Assembly: GCA_015489055.1 (NCBI GenBank)
Contig: WFMO01000045.1
Location: forward strand, 1 to 15,869
Direction of reading: 5' to 3'
Source: Helicobacteraceae bacterium
GTDB taxonomy: Bacteria > Campylobacterota > Campylobacteria > Campylobacterales > Sulfurimonadaceae
DNA: 15,869 nucleotides
Shown here: piece by piece, positions 7,935 to 13,787 of the stretch
Layout: every line of letters begins with the position of its first letter
Numbering within the stretch: position 1 is the stretch's first letter
Notes under the pieces: model-generated
The model's database searches: none
Told to the model about the DNA's origin: nothing
What the model saw: the letters and a program-made list of their open reading frames with translations, nothing else
Made by a program: the position numbers and the translations under genes

Positions 7935-8574
7935 GACGGTACCCTACTCTTTTTATAGTCGTGATCGGTAGTCCAATTTTCCGCAGTTTGTTAATGTGAA
8001 CACGCAAAGATCCCTCACTCATCTCTTTACCATCACCAAGATACTCAAGCAGTATTTCTTTTTGCACAGTTGCATCGAGATTTTGAAAGAGTAGTTTTGT
8101 AATTTTAAGTTCTGAGGGCGAGAGGGCTACGAATACATCTTTACGATAGAGCTCTTCTTTTTCTATGGCAAAATGAAACTCTCCGACGTGGAGTGCATCA
8201 GTATAGCTGTGATAAGCTTTACGCATCAGGGCATTGATACGAACCAAAAGCTCATCAAAATCAAAAGGCTTTTTGATGTAGTCATCTGCACCTACTTCAA
8301 AGCCATGAGAGAGTGAAGCGATGTCGGTAAGTGCAGTTATAAAAATGGTAGGTGTTTTATTACCACTCTCGCGCAGACTTTCGAGAAGCTCAAAACCACC
8401 CACATGAGCAACATTGACATCAAATAAAAAGAGATCGTATTGCTGTAAAAAAGTAGCATTGAGCGCTTTTTGCCCATCATCTACATGGGTAACTACAAAG
8501 GCTTCACTTTCAAGCAATTCTACTAAGGTTTCAAATAAAATCGTGTCATCTTCTAAAAGGAGTATTTTTAACAT
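7921..8574 (-). CDS. OmpR/PhoB-family response regulator
   Basis: DNA-binding partner of the adjoining kinase (217 aa, normal). The receiver domain has the acidic pocket Glu8-Asp9-Asp10, the phospho-acceptor Asp52 (LFLFDVNV), Thr80 and Lys102 (KKPFDF). The C-terminal winged-helix domain (about 126-217) contains the recognition helix region SEGSLRVHINKLRKIG and ends with the wing IKRVGYRL, typical of Trans_reg_C. No Shine-Dalgarno sequence precedes the ATG at 8574, and a -10 box ends only 6 nt upstream, so the mRNA may be leaderless. The gene overlaps the kinase gene. It probably regulates itself and the tolC-like operon through the matching repeats at 8598-8614 and 6598-6614 (inference). Confidence 0.92.
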   Translation of the reverse strand: MLKILLLEDDTILFETLVELLESEAFVVTHVDDGQKALNATFLQQYDLFLFDVNVAHVGGFELLESLRESGNKTPTIFITALTDIASLSHGFEVGADDYIKKPFDFDELLVRINALMRKAYHSYTDALHVGEFHFAIEKEELYRKDVFVALSPSELKITKLLFQNLDATVQKEILLEYLGDGKEMSEGSLRVHINKLRKIGLPITTIKRVGYRLASL

Positions 8575-8580
8575 GGAACG

Positions 8581-8614
8581 ATTGTACTGAAATATCTGTT
8601 AGCGTAATGTTAAT
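8581..8614 (-). promoter_or_regulatory. Response regulator promoter with direct-repeat operator
   Basis: On the minus strand, ATTAACATTACGCTAAC (8614-8598) is followed 11 bp later by TACAAT (8586-8581). The two half-sites, ATTAAC and GCTAAC, are 11 bp apart and the 17-mer matches the exporter operator at 12 of 17 positions (TTAAC-NN-TAC-NN-TAAC in common). The predicted transcription start falls on or next to the A of the start codon. An autoregulatory site is the natural reading, by inference. Confidence 0.55.
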
Positions 8615-8663
8615 AAATGAGATTTCTAAAGTAAATAAAAGAGTCAAATATCATATGGAAGTT

Positions 8664-8858
8664 TTACAAACATTTAAACAGTAGTTTTATAGATTTAGTA
8701 ACTGATGTAAAAATAGAATTACTGTATAAAAATAAGAGAGGAAAAAGGAGATGGCAGGATATGGGAAAAGATACACCTACTAAATTATTTTTACTTAAGT
8801 TTCCAAGTAGTTGATCTATGTTTAATTTATTTTCCATTTGACTCATATGTGCATCCAT
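8664..8858 (-). CDS. Doubtful 64-residue open frame
   Basis: The frame starts at ATG 8858, with AAGGA about 10 nt upstream and a TATTAT box just before that, so the start region looks gene-like. The first 25 or so residues are polar and the rest is a hydrophobic stretch ending KLLFKCL. I recognise no family. The change in character along the frame would fit a small membrane protein or an N-terminus fused by deletion to unrelated sequence. An overlapping plus-strand frame without a start codon (8635-8814) makes the call uncertain. Confidence 0.2.
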   Translation of the reverse strand: MDAHMSQMENKLNIDQLLGNLSKNNLVGVSFPISCHLLFPLLFLYSNSIFTSVTKSIKLLFKCL

Positions 8859-8874
8859 CTATTTATCATCCTTA

Positions 8875-8936
8875 TAATAGCAATTTTTTTGGACACAACA
8901 TTTATTTTTAGTCCCAAAAAAACTTGTTTGCTATTA
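8875..8936. repeat. Large bulged inverted repeat (20-bp arms)
   Basis: The left arm (8875-8894) is TAATAGCAA, then seven T, then GGAC. The right arm (8911-8936) is GTCC, an extra C, seven A, an extra CTTGT, then TTGCTATTA. All 20 left-arm bases pair in the right arm with two bulges, around a 16-nt loop. It lies between the doubtful minus frame and the toxin-antitoxin remnant. The T and A tracts would let it act as a two-way terminator, but it could also be a miniature mobile-element scar. Seen directly; function unknown. Confidence 0.6.
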
Positions 8937-8970
8937 GCTTTTGCGAAAACCATGAGTCTTAAATGAACTC

Positions 8971-8992
8971 AACCATTTTATAATATCTGGTT
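8971..8992 (+). promoter_or_regulatory. Promoter/operator of the toxin-antitoxin remnant
   Basis: TATAAT (8979-8984) lies inside an inverted repeat AACCA-N12-TGGTT (8971-8992), so a bound repressor would cover the -10 box. This is the usual autoregulatory layout for toxin-antitoxin operons. The start of transcription would be near 8991, about 30 nt before the antitoxin ATG. Confidence 0.45.
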
Positions 8993-9020
8993 GGTTAATG
9001 TACTATACGAAGGATACAAA

Positions 9021-9249
9021 ATGAAAAAAGCAATTAATATCCGTATGGATAAAGCATTGCTCACTGATTTAGATTCATATTGCTCAAAAACTTGAACGTT
9101 CTCGTACGTATATCATTGAAAAAGCTGTAAGTACCTATTGTGATACACTCGATGAAATGATTTCAGAAAAAAGAATTGATGAACTCAAAAGTGGAAAAAT
9201 AGAAGTATATTCACTAGAAGAAGTAGCTAAAAAACTTGGACTTAATTAA
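9021..9249 (+). pseudogene. Ribbon-helix-helix antitoxin (RelB/CopG-like), frameshifted
   Basis: The ATG at 9021 has a good ribosome-binding site (GAAGGA, 9009-9014) and opens MKKAINIRMDKALLTDLDSY, a typical ribbon-helix-helix N-terminus. The frame then hits TGA at 9093-9095. One base further on, the reading frame continues AQKLERSRTYIIEKAV..., the expected second helix, and runs to EEVAKKLGLN and TAA at 9247-9249. One extra base, probably a T near 9079-9081, explains the break; the intact protein would have about 75 residues. The stop shares one base with the toxin start (TAATG). The normal product would neutralise the RelE-like toxin and repress the operon. A sequencing error cannot be excluded. 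Confidence 0.75.
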
Positions 9250-9533
9250 TGTTTAAGGTTATTGTTCCAAAAGCTACTTTTAAAGAACCTGAAAAGATAG
9301 ATTCCACAAATCAGCAACTTATTTTTACAAAAATTAAAGATTTGGAAGCAGGAATTTTTACTTTAGATAAAGCTCTTAAAAATAAACATAAAGGTAAATT
9401 TCTCAAAAGAGCTGGAAACTATAGAATAGTGTATTGAAAAGAAAATGATATTTTAGTGGTTATACTCATTGAAATCGCACATAGAAAAGAAGTTTACTGC
9501 AAGTCTAACAAGACCTCATATAATAATAACTAG
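9249..9533 (+). pseudogene. RelE/ParE-like toxin, interrupted by an in-frame TGA
   Basis: The frame begins MFKVIVPKATFKEPEKI and follows the RelE-family pattern through KALKNKHKGKFLKRAGNYRIVY (residues 41-62), then meets TGA at 9435-9437. Beyond it the same frame continues KENDILVVILIEIAHRKEVY, the conserved C-terminal strand and tail of RelE toxins, ending at TAG 9531-9533 after 94 codons. One C-to-T change of a CGA arginine codon would create the stop (YRIVY-R-KEND). Loss of the C-terminal strand and its basic residues should abolish RNase or gyrase-poisoning activity. It directly follows the broken antitoxin gene. Confidence 0.75.
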
Positions 9534-9550
9534 CGATTAAGCTATCATAA

Positions 9551-9681
9551 ACTCAAGAATTTTGAGTACATAACATATCGAACAAATCCTAAATCAGCTA
9601 TTTTTCTTAAACGAAAATATTAGCTAAATTCTCTTGAGGTCTTATAAATAAAGACCATGAAGAGAAATACGGTTTGCCGTA
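9551..9681. repeat. Cluster of four stem-loops downstream of the toxin remnant
   Basis: Four inverted repeats lie in 131 bp: ACTCAA/TTGAGT (9551-9567); AGCTA-TTTT paired with AAAA-TAT-TAGCT (9596-9625); TTCTCTT-GA-GGTCTT paired with AAGACC-ATG-AAGAGAA (9629-9666, 13 bp in two blocks); and TACGG/CCGTA (9668-9681). Read on the minus strand, they follow the small membrane-protein gene, and the 13-bp stem is then followed by TTTAGC, so part may be its terminator. Several structured elements in a row could also mark a small RNA. No family recognised. Confidence 0.45.
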
Positions 9682-9687
9682 CGTTAT

Positions 9688-9810
9688 CTATTTCGAAGCG
9701 ATTTTAAAAACTTCAATTATAATATAAAGATTAAATATCGCCGCAGCTACTATTAGAGTAATGTTAAATAAATTAAAGAGACTTTTGCTAAGTTTGTTGG
9801 TTTCTTTCAT
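9688..9810 (-). CDS. Small single-helix membrane protein (40 aa)
   Basis: The ATG at 9810 is preceded by AGGA (9821-9818) at an ideal 7-nt spacing, and TACAAT (9841-9836) can serve as -10. The product starts with the polar MKETNKLSKSLFN, has one hydrophobic helix (about residues 13-34, including ITLIVAAAIFNLYIII) and ends EVFKIASK, stopping at TAG 9688-9690. The topology, start signals and lack of any other gene in this 400-bp gap support a real small gene. I recognise no family. It could be an accessory subunit, a regulatory peptide or a small toxin-like membrane protein; nothing in the sequence decides which. It is below usual annotation length limits. Confidence 0.5.
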   Translation of the reverse strand: MKETNKLSKSLFNLFNITLIVAAAIFNLYIIIEVFKIASK

Positions 9811-9939
9811 ATCTTTTTCCTGATCACATAGTTACATTGTATGGAATTTTACAAGATTTTAGCTTACGAACTTTTAAATAAAAAATATTAAACTTTAGTG
9901 CGTCGTTCGAGTACAGCTAATTTTTTCTAGCCGATTTAA

Positions 9940-10407
9940 TTAATCTTGAGAAGGTTGTTCCAGATGTTTGTATAGAAAATTATTCAATTGATTTGCAAAC
10001 TTGTGAGCATTTTTTTGAGAAAATGGCTTTGGGCCTTTGGTGATTTCGCCTGTTTCTCTGATATTTTCCATCAGATTTCTCATAGCTAAATATTGTTTAA
10101 TGTTATTTTTGTCATATAGCTCGCCTCTGTGATCTATGGCGCTTGCATTTTTTGTAATCACTCTATCAGCAAGAGGAATATCTGCCGTAACAACCAAATC
10201 CCCTTCTTGGAGCATTTCAACTATCTTGTTATCAGCCTCATCTACACCAGCATTAACAATCAAATAGTTTATATTGTTATTATTGTTTGCAAGAATAACT
10301 TTTTTGTTTGATACGACAATAGTTTTAATGCTTAATCGGTCGATAGAGCGCATAAGTATCGGCTTTAAAATATTTGGTAACGCGTCAGCATCTATAAATA
10401 ATGTCAT
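9940..10407 (-). CDS. YaiI/YqxD family protein (DUF188, PIN-like)
   Basis: A 155-aa cytoplasmic protein of the widespread DUF188 family, whose biochemical role is unproven; the fold is related to PIN nucleases. Family marks in order are IDADALPNILKPIL (5-18), NAGVDEADNKIV (52-63), DLVVTADIPLADRVI (70-84), the RGELY motif (94-98) and the C-terminal FANQLNNFL. The acidic residues at 6, 8, 56 and 75 correspond to the presumed metal site. AAGGA sits 8 nt before the ATG at 10407. The gene is alone on its strand and divergent from trpG. The C-terminal tail (HLEQPSQD) is polar and variable. Confidence 0.9.
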   Translation of the reverse strand: MTLFIDADALPNILKPILMRSIDRLSIKTIVVSNKKVILANNNNNINYLIVNAGVDEADNKIVEMLQEGDLVVTADIPLADRVITKNASAIDHRGELYDKNNIKQYLAMRNLMENIRETGEITKGPKPFSQKNAHKFANQLNNFLYKHLEQPSQD

Positions 10408-10463
10408 ATTTTAAATCCTTAGCTGATGTTTTGTCTGATTTAAGAGACTATAGAGTAAATAGA

Positions 10464-10497
10464 ATTATATCCGATTTATCATAACCTAAAATAGGTT
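10464..10497 (-). promoter_or_regulatory. yaiI-like gene promoter overlapped by a perfect inverted repeat
   Basis: TATAAT (10469-10464) reads on the minus strand about 57 nt before the DUF188 start. AACCTA-AAA-TAGGTT (10483-10497) is a perfect 6-bp inverted repeat with a 3-bp centre, covering the -35 position of this promoter. It also lies about 25 bp upstream of the first plus-strand -10 box of trpG, so a protein bound here could affect both genes. Inferred from position only. Confidence 0.4.
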
Positions 10498-10522
10498 TAA
10501 CCAAAAAAAATTCAATAAATGA

Positions 10523-10549
10523 TATAATACATAGCAATTTGTCTATAAT
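10523..10549 (+). promoter_or_regulatory. Two candidate -10 boxes upstream of trpG
   Basis: TATAAT occurs at 10523-10528 and again at 10544-10549, 21 bp apart. Neither has a clear -35 box at 16-18 bp. Transcription from the second would start near 10556 and give a leader of about 58 nt before the ATG at 10614. I see no leader peptide rich in Trp and no attenuator. Confidence 0.4.
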
Positions 10550-10613
10550 GGTAGAAGATTATTGAGAAAATTTGTAAAGCCTTTGTGTTATGATTTTTAA
10601 GGAAAAATATAAA

Positions 10614-11183
10614 ATGATTTTAATGATAGATAACTATGACAGTTTTACATATAATATTGTTCAGTATTGCCTTGAGTTAGGTGCCAAGCTGAAAATTATC
10701 CGTAACGACGAATGTTCTTTAGATAAGATTATAGCATTAAACCCATCAAAGATTATACTCTCACCCGGACCTGCTACTCCGGATGACGCTGGTGTAACAT
10801 TAGATGTTATAGAACATTTTAAAGATTCTATTCCTATATTTGGCATCTGTCTAGGTCATCAAAGTATTGCGCAGGCGTTTGGTGCAAAAATTATAAGAGC
10901 AAAAACTATGATGCATGGTAAAACATCTATTGTTCAGTTACAGCAAAAATCACCAATTTTTTCAAAAATTCCACAACAATTTCGTGCTACAAGATATCAC
11001 TCTTTAGTTGTAGATGGCACAACGATAGACAGCGAAATTCAGATTTTAGCTAGAAGCATGGATGATGAAGAGATTATGGCTTTACAAATTAAAAATAAGC
11101 CTATTTACGGCGTTCAGTTCCATCCTGAGTCAATTATGAGCGAATTTGGTTATGAGATACTAGATAATTTTTTAAAGCTATGA
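10614..11183 (+). CDS. trpG: Anthranilate/aminodeoxychorismate synthase, glutamine amidotransferase subunit (TrpG/PabA)
   Basis: This class I glutamine amidotransferase subunit supplies ammonia from glutamine to the chorismate-using partner (TrpE or PabB) for tryptophan or folate synthesis. From the ATG at 10614 it has 189 aa: MILMIDNYDSFTYNIVQ at the N-terminus, the oxyanion segment ILSPGPATPDDAG (48-60), the nucleophile Cys79 in GICLGHQSIAQAFG, and the rest of the triad, His170 and Glu172, in VQFHPES. An in-frame ATG at 10590 would add 8 residues, but AAGGA (10599-10603) lies after it and 10 nt before 10614, so I chose 10614. No trpE or pabB is adjacent, so TrpG and PabA cannot be told apart; it may serve both. 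Its stop overlaps the next gene by ATGA. Confidence 0.88.
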   Translation: MILMIDNYDSFTYNIVQYCLELGAKLKIIRNDECSLDKIIALNPSKIILSPGPATPDDAGVTLDVIEHFKDSIPIFGICLGHQSIAQAFGAKIIRAKTMMHGKTSIVQLQQKSPIFSKIPQQFRATRYHSLVVDGTTIDSEIQILARSMDDEEIMALQIKNKPIYGVQFHPESIMSEFGYEILDNFLKL

Positions 11184-12364
11184 GAATTTATCTGATTTTA
11201 TCTATCATTTTAGGGGTAGATATAAGCGCATTGTTGTATGAAACGCATGAGCTCTCTATAGGGTATAGTGAAATAACCTTACTGCATAGCCATTTTTCAG
11301 CCGTACAATTTTTAGTTAATTTGTCACTTCATATTTTCGGAAATAACAATTTTGCTCTTAGAGTACCTATGATTATGCTTCATGTTGGAAGTGTGATTTT
11401 GATGTTTATTCTTAGTGGGAACTATCTTAAAAAAAAGAGTGATAGATTATGGCTTATAGGTATATTTGTCTTGCTACCTGGTGTCATGAGTGCTGCAATA
11501 GTAGTAAATAATGCTGGATTTGTTATTTTTGGATTATTATTATATTTAATTCTTTATAATAAAAATATTATTTTCAAGTATTTGCTATTGCCTATTTTGT
11601 TGGTTTGTGGTCAGAGTTTTATGCTGTTATTTTTGGGCTTATTTATTTATGCTATACGAATAAAAGATAAAAAATTTGCAATTTTTAATCTTTTATTGTT
11701 TGTGTTATCGTTTTACATGTACAGATTTAATGTCGGTGGATTACCAAAAGGACATTTCTTAGATACTCTTGCAGTTTATTCAGCAATATTTACACCGTTT
11801 GTTTTTATATATATATTCTATGTACTTTATAGGCGCTATATTACTTCTAAGACAGATATTGTTTGGTATTTAGCTTCAACAGCTTTTATTGTATCGCTAA
11901 TACTTTCATTTAGACAGAAACTTCAGCTTGAGATGTTTGCCCCATATTTAATAGTAGCTCTACCTCTGGCTGGTGCAACCTTTTTTTCATCATACAGAGT
12001 ACGTTTGCCACAATTTAGAAAAAGATACAATATATTATTTATAATCACATTTATTTTTTTATTATTAAATGCACAAGCTGTTGTCTTTAATAAATATCTT
12101 TATCTGTTTATTAAAAATCCAAAAGAAAATTTTGCATATAATATGCAAATTGCAAATAATCTGGCGATAAAGTTAAAAATATTAAATATTAATTGTGTAA
12201 ATGCTAACGATTATAAGATGCAAGCGAGGCTAAAATTTTACGATGTTAACTATTGCCCTAATGTATATCTCACAAAATTTAGACATAAAGATTCACGTAA
12301 AGTTACAATAAGTTACATATCTAAACCAGTATATATACGATATGTTACAAGATTACACAATTAA
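11180..12364 (+). CDS. Multi-pass membrane protein, glycosyltransferase family 39 (PMT/ArnT)-like
   Basis: A 394-aa very hydrophobic protein with about ten predicted membrane helices. The N-terminal half follows the GT39 pattern: one helix, an acidic loop (YETHELSIGYSE, about 20-31), then HSHFSAVQFLVNLSLHIFG and FALRVPMIML (about 36-74), the segment that reads FALRLP in many members. Such enzymes move a sugar from a polyprenyl-phosphate carrier to protein or lipid on the outer face of the inner membrane. The short basic C-terminal domain (about 325-394) is probably periplasmic and unlike anything I know. Its ATG overlaps the trpG stop by 4 nt, so the two are co-translated, although no metabolic link is obvious. 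Enzyme activity and acceptor are unproven. Confidence 0.65.
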   Translation: MRIYLILSIILGVDISALLYETHELSIGYSEITLLHSHFSAVQFLVNLSLHIFGNNNFALRVPMIMLHVGSVILMFILSGNYLKKKSDRLWLIGIFVLLPGVMSAAIVVNNAGFVIFGLLLYLILYNKNIIFKYLLLPILLVCGQSFMLLFLGLFIYAIRIKDKKFAIFNLLLFVLSFYMYRFNVGGLPKGHFLDTLAVYSAIFTPFVFIYIFYVLYRRYITSKTDIVWYLASTAFIVSLILSFRQKLQLEMFAPYLIVALPLAGATFFSSYRVRLPQFRKRYNILFIITFIFLLLNAQAVVFNKYLYLFIKNPKENFAYNMQIANNLAIKLKILNINCVNANDYKMQARLKFYDVNYCPNVYLTKFRHKDSRKVTISYISKPVYIRYVTRLHN

Positions 12365-12419
12365 CTCCTTTAAAATAAGCCAAATACCCTGCTGGCGTAA
12401 AGTGTCAGTTGAGATATGA

Positions 12420-12425
12420 TATAAT
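12420..12425 (+). promoter_or_regulatory. -10 box of the aclBA operon
   Basis: TATAAT lies 31 bp upstream of the aclB ATG at 12457, giving a predicted start near 12432. It also argues against an upstream in-frame ATG at 12409, which would not be on this transcript. No strong -35 box is visible. Confidence 0.5.
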
Positions 12426-12456
12426 TCAAACTAAATTATTAAATCAAGGAGTTGCA

Positions 12457-13776
12457 ATGGCTCAAAGAGCGATTCGTGAGTATGACGGCAAAGCAATTTT
12501 TTCTAAACATTGGAAAGAATATTTCAGCGGGTTCCATTATGAATTTAAGTCTGTTTTGGTAACTAGCGGTGCTAAATTAAAGGAAAAATCTAAAGAACAT
12601 GGTTTTGAGTGGCTTACGCAAGAACCATTAGTCGTTAAGCCAGACATGTTGTTTGGTAAGCGTGGAAAAAATAATTTGGTTTTATTTAAAATAAACAAAC
12701 CAGGTGATGTAACTCTAGACGATGCTGCAGCTTGGATTGATGAAAAAAACTCACATGTAACAACGCTTTTATCTGGACAGCAAGGTCAATTAACTCATTT
12801 TATTATTGAGCCATTTACTCCACACTCGCAGGATCAGGAATATTATATTTCAGCAACTACAGTTGGTGAAGATGATGTGCTTTATATGTCTGCTGAAGGT
12901 GGAATGGAAGTTGAAGAGGGATGGGAAGAAAAGGTTAGAGAGGTGCACATACCAATCAATATGGATGATGCGGAAATGGAACAGTCTATTAAAGCCAGTA
13001 TTCCACATGATATTCCAAAAAGCAATCAAGCTTCATTCGCTTCTTTTGCTATACAATTTTTTAAATTTTACAGAGATATGAATTTTGCTTATTTAGAGAT
13101 AAACCCAATAGTCATGTTGGCAAATAATAATATGGCAATACTTGATTTGGTAGCAAGATTAGATGATACTGCAGGCTTTATGATGAAAGACGCATGGGGA
13201 GATATAGAGTATCCGACAGCTTTTGGTATGGAAGACCAATCACCTGAAGAAAAAGCTATTGCAGAAGCTGATGCTAAAAGTGGTGCTTCTTTAAAACTGA
13301 CTATCCTTAACCCAATGGGACGAATATGGACAATGGTTGCAGGTGGTGGCGCTTCAGTTGTATATGCTGATACAATTGCCGATTTGGCAGGTGATGTATC
13401 AGAGCTAGCGAATTATGGTGAATATTCCGGTGGTCCTACTACGGGTGAGACAAAATTTTACGCAGATACATTATTTGATCTTATGACAAGACATAAAGAT
13501 TCAAAAGGTCGTGACAAGATACTTATTATAGGTGGTGCTATCGCAAACTTTACTGATGTAGCTAAAACTTTTACGGGTATCATTCAGGCGTTTGAAGAAT
13601 ATGCTGATAAATTAAAAGAACACAATACTCATATTTATGTGCGTCGCGGAGGACCAAATTATGAAAAGGGTCTTAAGGACATTAAAGAGGCTGCTGATCG
13701 TTTAGGGTTAAATATAGAAGTTTACGGACCAGAAACACATGTTACTGATATAGTCCGTATGGCTTTACAGAAGTAA
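12457..13776 (+). CDS. aclB: ATP-citrate lyase small (beta) subunit, AclB
   Basis: With AclA it splits citrate to acetyl-CoA and oxaloacetate using ATP and CoA, the key step that lets the reductive TCA cycle fix CO2. The subunit (439 aa) corresponds to the N-terminal third of animal ACLY: an ATP-grasp domain (about 1-240) with VVKPDMLFGKRGKNNLV (59-75) and the Mg-site motif FAYLEINPIV (210-219), then a citrate-binding domain with the Gly-rich VAGGGASVVYADT (294-306), EYSGGPTTGE (322-331) and LIIGGAIANFTDV (357-368). The start at 12457 gives MAQRAIREYD, the usual AclB N-terminus, with AAGGAG 5 nt upstream; a longer frame from 12409 lacks this. It lies 11 nt upstream of aclA in one operon. Confidence 0.95.
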   Translation: MAQRAIREYDGKAIFSKHWKEYFSGFHYEFKSVLVTSGAKLKEKSKEHGFEWLTQEPLVVKPDMLFGKRGKNNLVLFKINKPGDVTLDDAAAWIDEKNSHVTTLLSGQQGQLTHFIIEPFTPHSQDQEYYISATTVGEDDVLYMSAEGGMEVEEGWEEKVREVHIPINMDDAEMEQSIKASIPHDIPKSNQASFASFAIQFFKFYRDMNFAYLEINPIVMLANNNMAILDLVARLDDTAGFMMKDAWGDIEYPTAFGMEDQSPEEKAIAEADAKSGASLKLTILNPMGRIWTMVAGGGASVVYADTIADLAGDVSELANYGEYSGGPTTGETKFYADTLFDLMTRHKDSKGRDKILIIGGAIANFTDVAKTFTGIIQAFEEYADKLKEHNTHIYVRRGGPNYEKGLKDIKEAADRLGLNIEVYGPETHVTDIVRMALQK

Positions 13777-13787
13777 GGAGAATATTA

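Noticed and set aside
8635..8814. Plus-strand open frame of about 59 codons, Lys-rich
   Set aside because: No ATG, GTG or TTG near its beginning, no family resemblance, and it overlaps the minus-strand frame.
12409..12456. Upstream ATG that would lengthen AclB by 16 residues
   Set aside because: It lies before the predicted -10 box, has no ribosome-binding site, and the start at 12457 has both a good site and the family N-terminus.
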